Shown in pieces: positions 10,723 to 21,854 of a stretch of DNA of 64,000 nt. A program made the position numbers and the translations under genes. The first letter of the stretch is position 1; each line of letters opens with the position of its first letter. This DNA comes from Coffea arabica (Eukaryota > Streptophyta > Magnoliopsida > Gentianales > Rubiaceae): contig NC_092323.1 in the NCBI RefSeq assembly GCF_036785885.1, positions 14,888,501 through 14,952,500 of the forward strand, in the 5' to 3' direction. The notes beneath the pieces were generated by a model. The model saw only the letters and a program-made list of their open reading frames with translations, ran no database searches and was not told where the DNA came from.

Positions 10723-13662
10723 ATGGCTCATGTTTATGACAACTGGGAAAGGCTTGTCCGAGCCACGCTGCGGATGGAGGATCTCCGGATCACCGGTGAA
10801 ATGACTCCCAGGGAGGTTTCCTCCATATCATCATCCCTCTCATCACCTTCCTTCAATTCTAGAACTGCGTCATCTTCCTTCAAATTTAGTAATACTGCTG
10901 CTGCTTCACCTGTGCAATTTTCATCTTTATACTTGTCCAGCTTTTTGCTGGCAGCGGCGGGACGGGCATTTGAATATGCTGAAATTCTTGAAGCTACAGA
11001 TCGCTTGAGTGAATCGAATCTCATCAAGCGTGGACGCTCCGGGGATCTGTTTCGTGGTAGGTTGAGAGATAAAACTAATGTTGTAGTCAAAAGAATTGAT
11101 TTGTCTTCCTCTGTTGAGAAGCAAGAGAGATTGGTCACAGAGTTGGGAGTTTTAGGGAAGGTTTCCCATAATAGACTGGTTCCCCTGCTGGGGTATTGCT
11201 TGGAGAATAAGAACAATGATGACAGGTTTCTGGTTTACAAGTATATGCCTTACAAGGATTTGTCGAGTTTTCGTGGATTGGAGAGTGATGGTAATGACAG
11301 TTCCCAATCGCTGGATTTTGTTAGGAGGATGAAGATTGCAATTGGAGCTGCAGAGGGTCTGTGCTACCTACATCACGAATGCGTTCCACCTCTTGCTCAC
11401 AGGTACCTGAAATAACTGAGCATGTTTCAGGTATACTTTTGTCTTTCAGTAGCAATATTTTGCAATTTGAGTTAATTAGGAGATTTGCTTAAATATATAT
11501 ATATATATATATATACATATATATACACACACATATATAGAGTTGAGATTGAAAAATATATTTCAATCATTGGGGCCTGTAATCATTTTGGCCACCCATA
11601 TTTCAACCTTATCACTCTCATAAAAAACATCTATCCCTAACCACCGCCTCGTATACCCGAAAAGAACATTAAAAAAAAAAAAATTACTACAGCCACATGA
11701 AAAGTTGGAAAAGTGTTCACCCTAAAGAGATTGATAAAAAGGGCTGATAAGAATTTATTATAAATGCATTTTGGTGGCACTAGTTTTGTACTCTTGAACT
11801 TGTTTTGAATATGCATATGATAATAGACCATTGGATGGTCAAGTTGGTTGGCTTTGCTTATCAGCACTCTTGCTTAGGAAATAAAAGAGAGACCTGATGG
11901 ACGTTGGTTTGAAGCCTTTGTATTTAGCATTCTATTACTTCTTTTAGTCTTCCTTATCATCTGCTTTAGGTATATTCAAAGTGATGACTCTTCTCCATTT
12001 GGTGAGTAATACAAACATGTTTTATGGTCCTGCTGACGACATTCTTTTCCCCTTCCTAAAGGGATATTCAAGCCAGCAGCATACTCCTCGATGATAGATT
12101 TGAAGTACGTTTAGGAAGCTTAAGTGATGTCTGTGCTCAAAAGTGGGAGACTGAGAGTCATAAACATATGGTTAGCAAGTTTTTGCGGTTGCCACTGTAA
12201 GTAGTCCAGATACCTCATTTCACTTCAACGTCTTAGCTTGGAGGCATGATTTTGATCCACACCTGTGGTGAGAAATTGCCTATTTTTCCTTTCCAGCTAA
12301 ATTTAAAGCCAAGCTACTTTTTACTGTATAAATGTTGTTGCCCTGATACAAAGGTACAAAATGTATTATACACTCCGTTCTACTTAAGGTACTCATTTGG
12401 CTTTTAGATGATTTCCAATTGGAGCTTAGAACAGTACGATTCTTGGATCCTAGATTTTCTGAAAACTGAATGCACTATACAAGTTAAGTAGTCTTGCTGA
12501 CTGTTTAATGGACACATTATATGCTTCCATTCAGAAATAGTCTAAAGAGAGGATCCAGATCTAGATGAATGTTGTGAGGTATCACCCCATCAGCAATGTA
12601 GTATGGATTGCTCTGCTATCAATTAAGATGTTCAACATTCTCGTGAAATGCAGTTTGTTTAGTGTAAATGAAGTCGGATTTCAGTTTAGTAACATCTTTG
12701 TTGACTCTCTATAAACACATGTAATAGAACCATTGAAGAACATGTTTAGTATGCCGGCTTCAGTCATATAAGCACATGTAATAGAACCATGCATTGAAGA
12801 ACTAGTCTTTACTGTCATGTCTGGAACTCACTTATGGAACCATATACTAGCTGGTACTTTTATTACTTGGCATTATCTTTTTTTAATACAGTTCTCAGGT
12901 TATGAAATTGCCTCCCTTCCCTTTTAATAATTGAGACATCTAAGTTACTGTCTTCTGTAGCAGCATTCTATAGCCCTTACCAATTTGTGCAAATTGCAAT
13001 GCCACTATTGCACTGCAAAACTATTCTGAATAAGGGCTCTAATAGAGGAAAATTTTCCCCCCATGCAGGAGATCTGATCAAGGTTCATCTGGTAAGTAAA
13101 CCTTTCTTCTCATTGCAGCTTTTTGTTTGTCCTCCTTACTTCTTTTTCCCTCCATTTGATGCTCAGCTCTGTCATACGGTCACTGCCCAGATCAATTTTT
13201 GGTCTTTATGCGAAATTTTGCAATGCAAAATAATTGGAGGTTTTCCCCCCTCACCTAACTATTTACTTGAAATTTTTTTTTGGTTTGACATGTTCAGGTA
13301 GCCCAGAGGCTGCATGGGAGGATGATGTCTATTGCTTTGGGAAGATTCTGCTTGAGCTTGTTACAGGAAAGCTAGGTATGAGTGCATCATCTAGTGATGC
13401 TGCCATGAAGGAGTGGTTGGAGCAGACACTACCCTTGATTAGCATTTATGAAAAAGAACTTCTGCCAATAATTATCGATCCATCCTTGATCATAGACGAA
13501 GATCTATTGGAGGAAGTATGGGCTGTGGCTATAGTTGCTAGGTCTTGCCTCAATCCTCGACCTTCAAGGCGACCACTGATGAGATATGTTCTTAAAGCTC
13601 TGGAAAACCCTCATGAAGTATTGAGGGAGCCCATTGACTCCCTTCTCATCAGGGTAGAATGA
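10723..13662 (+). CDS. receptor-kinase-like pseudokinase, copy 1 (four exons)
   Basis: The model joins 10723-11402, 12062-12196, 13069-13091 and 13298-13662, giving 400 residues with every intron GT..AG and phases matching. The product is a kinase domain of the At2g16250 LRR-receptor-kinase type. Motifs are a degenerate glycine loop (KRGRSGDLF), VVVK with Lys123, HRD at 226-228 and a well-kept C lobe (DDVYCFGKILLELVTGKLG). The residue five after the HRD Asp is Ser233 instead of Asn, and the DFG position reads LGS, so the Mg-binding Asp is absent and catalysis is unlikely. LRRs, signal peptide and membrane segment are missing. The start MAHVYDNW is identical in copy 2. A longer upstream frame from 10549 is not conserved there. 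Role unknown; a cytosolic signalling scaffold is an inference. Confidence 0.82.
11492..11539. repeat. (AT)n/(AC)n microsatellite in intron 1 of pseudokinase copy 1
   Basis: Alternating TA with a short CA tract, about 48 bp. It lies in the first intron and is absent at the matching place of copy 2. Confidence 0.85.
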
Positions 13663-14469
13663 CTACTTCCTCAACAAGCAACAAGAAGTTTAGTGTCTTG
13701 AAATTTGGCCAAGGCAATATTGATTTGGTCAAGTTCATAGTCCATGAGTTCGATAATCGATTGGATCGGACAATAAAAAAAACTAAAAAAAATGCGAGAA
13801 AATTTTCTCTTGAGTTGATAACTCATATAAATATTTGATGGATTTAGATTCAATACAAACAGTTCCACTTAAAAAGTCATAGAAATTAAGGTAGAATCGT
13901 AAATTGCAAAATGTATAGGTCAATTATACATTTTCTTGAAACATTGAGGGGTCAAAACAAAAAAACCACTATTTCTTCTCCCTTTGCACACGGTATCTCT
14001 GTCCTTTCCTCTTCCACACATGCATACAAAACACAAATAGAAACTAGACCTCTTCTTTTCTTCGTTATCTTCCTAAGTTGTGTCTCAATCGGACTTTTTG
14101 AGTGGTTTCAGCGGGTTCAATCTCGATTCATCTCGACTCATAAATATAGCAGGTTCTATCTTGACTCATAAATTAAACTATCACAATTTGTTAAATTTTT
14201 TTTCGTGTTGAAACAATAACCAATTGTATTGATTTAAATATGAATTGAATAATCAATATTCTTCTGCTTATTCATCTTTTGAGGCTATGAAAGGATTGAA
14301 TGTTGCTTTTTTTTTTAAAAAAAATTGAAATAATTACCTTTAATCTATTTGCTTTTTTTTTTTAAATAACTTTTGCCTTTCAATTTATAGCCCTCAAAGT
14401 GAATAAACACCAATATTGCAAGCATGGAAAAATCGCAAAACATTAAAATCTAGTATTTCAGTTCGCTCA

Positions 14470-14501
<32 letters not shown>

Positions 14502-14971
14502 ATTTCCTTGTATTTTCATCATAAGTTGAATTTCCTAAACAGGCCATCTTTTTCTGCTAAGATTGGCTTTAACATGGCTTAGCTCGAATACCCAAACAAA
14601 AAGTGGAAAAATCCAATTGAAATTAGAGGTTAGCTAACTTTGGAAGGAAACGAAACCGTACAAAGGTTTCCTCGAATCGGATGGAATTTGGCCATAGAGT
14701 GCAAAAGGCAGAAAGGAGCTTGACAGCAAGACGCACCCATCAAACAAGACAAAAGCCGGCCTTAGTGGTCGGACGGTGTTGAGTGGAAACAAACGAAAAA
14801 GAGTTCGATATTTCCACAAAGAGCGTTGACTTTGAGAGCTAAAAAACACGAGTAATATATCCAAATAAAGTTGACCCCAACTCGTCAACTCCTGCATTAA
14901 TCAACAGCACTAATTATATGCAACTGAAAAAAAAATTCATCATTTCATCCTTTGTATGACTTGCTTTCCCC
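13663..14971. other. intergenic region between the two pseudokinase genes
   Basis: Contains the 3' UTR of copy 1, AT-rich DNA, a (CT)n(AC)n microsatellite at 14468-14501 and the upstream region of copy 2 with its TTGACC and TTGACT words. No further coding sequence is supported. Confidence 0.6.
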
Positions 14972-17900
14972 ATGGCTCATGTTTACGACAACTGGGAAAG
15001 GCTTGTCCGAGCCATCCTGCGGATGGAGGATCTCCGGTATACCGGCGAAAGGACTCCGAGCGACGTGTCCGCTATATCCCTCTTGTCATCCTCCTTCAAT
15101 CTTAGTTCTACTGCTTCTTCCCCTCTCCGGCCAATTTCGTCTTTCAACTTCTCCACCTTACTACTATCAGCAGCTGGAGAGGCATTCGAGTACGCTGAAA
15201 TTCTTGCTGCTACAGGTTACTTGAGCAAATCGAATCTGATCAAGCGTGGACGCTCTGGAGATCTCTTTCGGGGTAGTCTGCGAGATAACACTCCTGTTGT
15301 GGTCAAGAGAATTGATTTGTCTTCGTCTGTTGAGAAGCAAGCGCGGTTGATAACGGAGTTGGGTGTTTTAGGGAAGGTTTCGCATAGCAGACTGGTTCCT
15401 CTGCTGGGGTATTGCATGGAGAATGGGATTAATGATGACAAGTATCTGGTTTACAAGTATATGCCTTACAAGGATTTGTCGAGTTTTCAAGGATTGGAGG
15501 GTGATGATGAGAGTTCCCAATCGCTGGATTTTGTTAGGAGGATGAAGATTGCAATTGGAGCTGCCGAAGGGCTGTGCTACCTGCATGAGGAATGCAATCC
15601 ACCTCTTGTTCATAGGTACCTCATGATTTTACTTTACATGTTAATTTTAGGCATAGTTTTATCTCTTTCTTTTCTTCTTTTTACTGGTTCAAATGAATGA
15701 GTAGTAATGTCTTAAATCTCCGACTGCGGACCGAACAGGCCGCAGTCAGGTCAGGGTCGAGGGTTCAATCGGTTAGAATGATAGTAAATAATGTTAAAAT
15801 GATGCGAATAATAAATTAATTAAACAATTTTTAAAAATTAATAAAAGCAGAAGTTCCCAATCAACGAAGAAAACTTTTTTTTTGGCCTTTTGGACTGGGT
15901 AGCTACTGGTCAAATCTGTTGAACAGGCTAACACGGTTGATTTTAGGAAAATTGGTGAGTAGTGGTGCATTCCTAGTTTAATGGTCATTCCAAGAATTTC
16001 CTCTAACATGCTTCACTATTCTATTGGTAGTACAAGAAATTTTTGGCACTTACAATCTTTCTAAAACAACATGGGGTCACATTCAACAAAGTTTTTCAAT
16101 TTTGCTGCAACTTTTCTGCAATCTGCACTCATCAATTCGTGTAGGATGTTTATTCAACGCACCATTTGATGAAGTCCATAAAGCGCGTTGAAAATATATA
16201 TTGGAACTGAAAAAGTGTTTCAATTATTGCGGCCTGTGATCATTTTGGCAGCTAATTGATAATCCAACCTTGTGACTCTATCACCTGAAATACCCCGGGG
16301 AAAAAATTGCTACAGCCAGACAAAAGTTGGGAAAGTTTGACCTTAAACAGATTGATGAAAAGGGCTGATAATATATTATAGATGCATTGTGGTGGCACTT
16401 GTTTTGAATATGCACATGTTAAGAGTGTTGGATGGTCAGGTTGGTTGGTATTGATGCTTTCTTGCTTGGAAAATCAAAAAGAGGGATATGATGGATATTA
16501 ATGGCTTTGTTTAGATTGAAGTTTTCTAATGAAAAATATTTATATTTTTCGTGTTTATATTTTTTAATCATTTTAATTCATATTTATTAGATCGTTACAA
16601 TATATTCTTAGTTTGTGAACTTTGCATTTGGCATTCTATAATCTTCCTTAACATATGCTTTCGGCATGTTCAAAGTGATGACTGTTATCCCTCGCTAACA
16701 CACCTTTAGGATAGATGGATTTCTTGTTGGGGAGCTACTTGAATTTTTCGATTATATCCTTGTAGAAATTAGACTTTGTCCTCCAAGATTTTAAAAATCT
16801 TTTTTATCCTCTTAAAAAAGAAAGAAAGAGTATTTTCACTTATATCCTGAAAAATTAGCCTTTGCCCCGGCCCCAAGTCTTTTGCAAAAATGCAAGACAA
16901 CCTTACTAGTCTTGTCCCCAAAATCTGAACTCCTCTTCTACCATTGTGAGCGGGGATTCTTTTTTGTATGATTCTATAGAATATCTTTTTTTCTACAAGG
17001 CCTTGTTTGGATTGTGATTTTCTGCTAAAATTTTTTTATATTTTTGTGAATATATTTTCCAATCACTTTTTTACCTTACATGTATCAAATCAAATCGTTA
17101 CAATATATTTTCTTACAAAAAAAATCCTAAAAATTCCTGTTGATGATATTCTTTTCTTATTCCTGAAGGGACATTCAAGCCAGTAGCATACTCCTCGATG
17201 ATAGATTTGAAGTACGCTTGGGAAGCTTAAGTGAGGTCTATGCTCAAAAGCGGGAGACTACTGAGAGTCGTCAAAATATAATTAGCAGGTTCTTGCGGTT
17301 GCCTCAGTAAGTAGCCTTAATACCTGACTTCTACGTCTTTGCTTGGAGGCATGATTGTGATACACTCTTGTGCTTAGAAAGGAAAAAAGGCAGAAACAAT
17401 TACCAATATAACAGTTTTTAATTGATGTAAGTTTATTTCAACGAGTTATAACTTATTTTCGAATTGATGTAGGTTTGTTTGAACAAGTTATAACTTATTG
17501 TGAACTACTTGCATAACTTTGTAACAAAGGCATGATATTCAATTGCTCTTCATGTGGATTGTATACATATTAATTGCATCTTTATTATGGAATTGGACAA
17601 GTTGTTTACAATAACTTACAACTTTTTTTTTTTGCACATGTTGTTCACAATGACTTATAACTTTTTTTTTTTTTTTTTTTTGCACAAGTTGTTCACAATA
17701 ACTTATAACTTTTTTTTGGGTAAGCGGGGTTTTTTTTTAGCAAGTAGGAGGTTTTGAATTCAGAAAACCTCCTACTTATAATTCCTTTCCCCTTGCCACT
17801 TGACTCATCTCTCTTCTCACAGTAACGTATAATTTGTTAATACTAAGTTACAGCATTTAAAGCGGTTGTGTTGACAATTGTTCTTGCCTTTCTTTGTGGA

Positions 17901-19206
17901 GAAGTTGCCTATTTTTCCTATCCAATTTAATTTAACGAGGACCTATTTTTTTTAGTGTGCTAATGTTGTTGTCGTAATACAACGATATAAATTAAATGGA
18001 ACATTCCATTTTACTTAAGATTTTTTAGGCAAATATAACTATTCTCGTTACTGATTAGGCAAAAAATATTTACAATGAGAACACAGAAGCTCAGTAACAT
18101 CACTTACACTTAAAAAAAAAAGCTCAGTAATATATACAACTGTAAAAAAAAGGCAGCCACAGATTTTACACTTTCTTAAGATTCATGTTGCTTTTAGATG
18201 ATTTCTAATTTGATCTTGGAACAGTAAAATCTTGGATCTTTGATCTTCTGAAAGCTATTGTTATGAGCTACCACCACCAGAAATGTAGTATGGATTGCTC
18301 AGCTATACAATAAAACGTTCAATTTTTCTCATTGAGACATATAAGTTTTTGTTTTCTTTCTTCTGGAGCAGTATTCTTTAGCTCTTACCACTATTTGCAA
18401 GTTGCAATATCACTATTACACTGCAAAGTTATTCCAAAATAAGGCTCTGATAAAGAAAATTCTTCCCTAGACGCAGGAGCTCTAATCAAGGCACCTCTGG
18501 TAAGCATACCCTTTTTTTCTTTTTTCTTTTTTTTTTTGCAGATTTTTCTTTGTCATATTTCTTCGTTTTCCCTCCATTTGATGCTCAATTCTGTTGTCCA
18601 TCTATATGGTCAGTGCCTGGGTCGATTTTTGGTCTTTACGTGAAATGTTGCAACTTTGCAATGCATTTTAGATTTTAAGGAGATGTAAAGAGGGAAAGTT
18701 TTGAAGGACAACTGACTATCTACCTTAAAGTTTTCTTTTACTCATTAACTATTTACCGGACATCTTTTCTTATTTTGATATGTTTAGGTACCCCAGAGGC
18801 TACATGGGCGGATGATGTCTATTGCTTTGGGAAGGTTTTGCTTCAGCTTGTAACAGGAAAGCTAGGTATCAGTGCATCCAGTGAAGCAGCCATGAAGGTG
18901 TGGTTGGAGCAGACACTACCCTACATCAGCATTTATGATAAAGAGCTTGTGGCAAAAATTATCGATCCATATTTGTTCATAGACGAAGATCTGTTGGAGG
19001 AAGCATGGGCTGTGGCTATAGTTGCCAGGTCTTGCCTTAATCCCAGACCTTCAATGCGACCCTTGATGAGATATGTTCTTAAAGCTCTGGAAAATCCTCA
19101 TGAAGTAGTTAGGGAGCCAACTAGCTCCAGCCATGTGATAGAAGAAGGAGAAGTTCTACTTCCTCAACAAGCTACAAGAAATCCTGTGTTTTCAAACATG
19201 GATTGA
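14972..19206 (+). CDS. receptor-kinase-like pseudokinase, copy 2 (four exons)
   Basis: The model joins 14972-15615, 17169-17306, 18477-18499 and 18788-19206, giving 407 residues with consistent phases and the same intron positions as copy 1, including a 23-nt microexon. Motifs are KRGRSGDLF, VVVK with Lys112, HRD at 214-216, Ser221 in place of the catalytic-loop Asn, LGS in place of DFG, and DDVYCFGKVLLQLVTGKLG. It therefore shares the pseudokinase lesions, which the At2g16250 family also has, so they are ancestral and not decay. The C terminus extends further than in copy 1 (EEGEVLLPQQ..). Intron sequences are recognisably homologous between the copies, supporting tandem duplication. No LRR or membrane part is present. 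Function unknown. Confidence 0.83.
16502..17125. repeat. two partial copies of a dispersed AT-rich repeat in intron 1 of copy 2
   Basis: Segments at about 16502-16605 and 16999-17123 share GCC/CTTTGTTTRGATTG openings, a TTTATATTTTT..AATCA core and end on ATCGTTACAATATATT. Related words recur near 29325-29435 and 62580-62720. This suggests fragments of one non-autonomous family. Borders are not resolved. Confidence 0.4.
17590..17712. repeat. three tandem units of about 45 bp with poly-T
   Basis: Three successive copies of CAAGTTGTTCACAATAACTT-type sequence, each followed by ATAACT and a run of 8-18 T, lie in the intron between exons 2 and 3 of pseudokinase copy 2. Older degraded units appear upstream at 17430-17500. 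Confidence 0.75.
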
Positions 19207-19670
19207 GGTGTTTGATGAACTCAGGGGTCAATGGGTTCGATTGGTTGGGCCAAAGTATAAAACCGGAGGACTGGATGATGATATTTTGATGCCAGAAATG
19301 TACATTAATGATGTATAAATAAAGTAGTATAGAAAAATTCCCTTTTAGTTGGTGGTTCATATACATATTTGATTAGTTTAGATCTATATGGTCATGCCTG
19401 CATTCTTTTTTCACATAATTTCAAAGGTTTGCAGCAATCCCATAATCACATGTATGCATGTCTTCGACTCTTTACTGAAATGCAACCAACAAATTTCTGC
19501 CAAATAAAATTTATGTTGTTGATCAATGTCCTGAAGGTAATTCGAATGCAGAAACTTCAATGCATTGACCTTTTCTTAACAAATTGCGGCATCAAAAACT
19601 ATTAACTTCAGATTCCCTTTTTTTTTCTTTTATACTTTATTCTTCAAAACATATATTGCAAAACGTTTTC
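19207..19670. other. 3' flank of pseudokinase copy 2
   Basis: 3' UTR and intergenic DNA. No coding sequence recognised. Confidence 0.5.
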
Positions 19671-20292
19671 TTCACCAAATGAAACCTTTCTAAAGCAGAG
19701 AGAAATTAACTGGAGATTCGAGTTCCTTGTATGTTGTATCTCGCTTCATATAAGCTAGGAGAATGTATCAAAATTGCTATCATGTTCTGCTCTTTTAAAG
19801 AGCTTGAAACAAATTAATGCATCATTAACATGTTTCTCTAATGCTCTATGATGGTTTAATGTCAGTGATGGACTGCTGGATATGAACTTCAAAACAGTAT
19901 CGACTTTTCCATTCACCAAAAGGAAACATATATTAGAGGAATATGTTGTCAATGGGACATTTTTACAGTCTTTCTGTTGAATTACATATCTCACGAACTC
20001 ATGTAGCGAGTTGAGGATTATACTCACAGACCATAGCAGATGAAAAGCAAAGGGATAACTGTACGTCTGCTAACGATGGGACAGCAGTGAAAACTTCCTT
20101 CAGAAGGGCTACCAATAAAGTCTGTTCTTGAGAAAAAACAAGAAATACATGCCAGTTAATTCAGTTCGTTAACATTTTTAAATTTTGAAATCTTAGCTAT
20201 TACAAGGGGGAAATTTTCATTTAATCACGAATGAGTACTTGCAGAAAATCCGAAAACACAAAAAATAGGTAATTGAACATTCAACAGTGTGC
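19671..20292 (-). pseudogene. unidentified decayed coding segment, duplicate A
   Basis: This block is homologous to 21838-22930; both begin TTCACCAAATGAAACCTTTC and share several stretches such as ACATGCCAGTTAATT. On the minus strand it reads as coding-like sequence (for example LVALLKEVFTAVPSL near 20080-20115 and a 90-codon frame at 19755-20027), but stops interrupt it. I do not recognise the family. A broken gene fragment is more likely than a live gene. Confidence 0.4.
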
Positions 20293-20527
20293 TTAATATT
20301 TTAGGGAATGGGAAAAAAGAGACAGCTTGGTTTTTTTTTTTTCCTTATAATTAAAGCTTGTCGGTTAATGAGTATTGGATGACAACTTAATTAATTAGGG
20401 TCATTTCTCTTTACCAAATCATGCTAAAAAATTTTCTGTTAAATTATTATTTGAATTGAGGGATTATTCTTATGTTTTCAATCCTAAAAAGCAAAAGTCA
20501 AATCAAAATTTGTATTGTCATTTGAAT

Positions 20528-21269
20528 GCATAGTTATTGAACCAATTCGATAAGGAACTTGGTAGAGGGATCGAGTCTGTTCAACAATTGAATCATTGAT
20601 TGGACTGGTGGATACTAATTTAATATTTATAAATACAAAATAGTAATTTTAATATACGTAAAATGTCTTATTAAGTGCTTTTAGATACTAATTATTGTAC
20701 TTAAAAAATATATATATAATGAACATATAAATATTAATAGAAGATTTAATTTCATTTTATTGTACTTTTACATAAATAAATAATGTAGTCAAATATAAAA
20801 TAAAATTGCATCACTTGTTTTCAAAGATATAGCCTCTTTTTTACTTTTTTATTTTTTGTTTAAAAATAAAACAGTTTTTTTACTACTCAAATATTGTCCA
20901 TTTGAAAGTTAAAAGGATTAATTGTATAATAAAAAAGTAAACAAATTTATTTAAAAAATATATATTTATCAAATAAAAACTGTGCAAGTGGTAAACCCTT
21001 GTGCACATTTAAATGAAGATATAATGTACAAAACCTGATAACAGCATATATACATTTTGTTTAAGAAATAAAGATCCACAATTGTTGTAAAAAAAAAAAG
21101 ATGGGTCAACTGAAAAACCGGATAGATTCTCAGTTGAATCAACGGATCAAACAGATTTGAACGGATCAATTGCTTGTTCGGTCAAAATAGAGACTCGATC
21201 TGACTTGATACCTAGGTCATCGGGCCGATCAATTCAACCGTCAAGTCGAGCCGAATTTAATAACTATGC
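20528..21269. mobile_element. putative non-autonomous DNA transposon, 742 bp
   Basis: The ends read GCATAGTTATTGAA and TTAATAACTATGC, inverted copies of each other. Subterminal regions are rich in TCGAT/CCGAT words and the centre is AT-rich, the usual MITE architecture. No convincing target duplication is visible, so the superfamily is not assigned. It lies between the two copies of the duplicated segment. Confidence 0.65.
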
Positions 21270-21569
21270 TTAAATATCATAAGTTACATAAAATTTTTCG
21301 AGAGATCCAAGACCTCTAATGTTATAGGGTCAATTGACCGGTGCGGTAAGTGGCCAAGATCGAGCTAATGAGGTCCGGCTTGATCTAGGTTACTCCTTTT
21401 ATTTTGAAATGAGCAGTTCAGATCAAGTCCCATTAGCCCGATCTTGACTCACTCATGTACTTCGAGAAATGCATTCTATCTAATTAAATTTGATCATTTG
21501 CGTTTGGAAAGTGACTATTATACATACAAATAATTAATTACAACACGCCAAATTGATTTGGTGTCGTTT

Positions 21570-21854
21570 ATGGCATCTGTCAGTGAAAATTTGCTTTCTC
21601 CCTATCCGGGGCAGCAGCCTCAGTTGCAGATGAATGCAAAGGCTGGTGTTCTAAAAGATGATTCCATGAATGCAAAGGCTGCTGTTCTCCATATCCGGGG
21701 CAGTAGCCTCAGTAAGCACCGAAATATACCCCCGGTTTCCTTTCATTTCTCTGGTCTGCAGCGACGTCTAAAGCTATCAAGTTTAAACCCTGTTTTTTCC
21801 ACTTTATCTTCAGGTTTAAAACGTATGTTGCCCCCTCAGTTCTTCACCAAATGA
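21570..21854 (+). CDS. hypothetical 94-residue ORF with an internal imperfect repeat
   Basis: The frame starts MASVSENLLSPYPG and contains a duplicated unit: CCGGGGCAG.AGCCTCAG and ATGAATGCAAAGGCTG each occur twice within about 100 bp. No domain is recognised. It overlaps the start of duplicate B and has no counterpart in duplicate A. It may be a gene fragment or a chance frame. Confidence 0.2.
   Translation: MASVSENLLSPYPGQQPQLQMNAKAGVLKDDSMNAKAAVLHIRGSSLSKHRNIPPVSFHFSGLQRRLKLSSLNPVFSTLSSGLKRMLPPQFFTK

Noticed and set aside
10734-11216. 160-codon minus-strand ORF
   Set aside because: Antisense shadow of pseudokinase exon 1; mirrored in weaker form in copy 2.
14468-14501. possible CRISPR-like or regulatory repeat
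   Set aside because: Simple (CT)n(AC)n microsatellite in a eukaryotic genome; no spacers.
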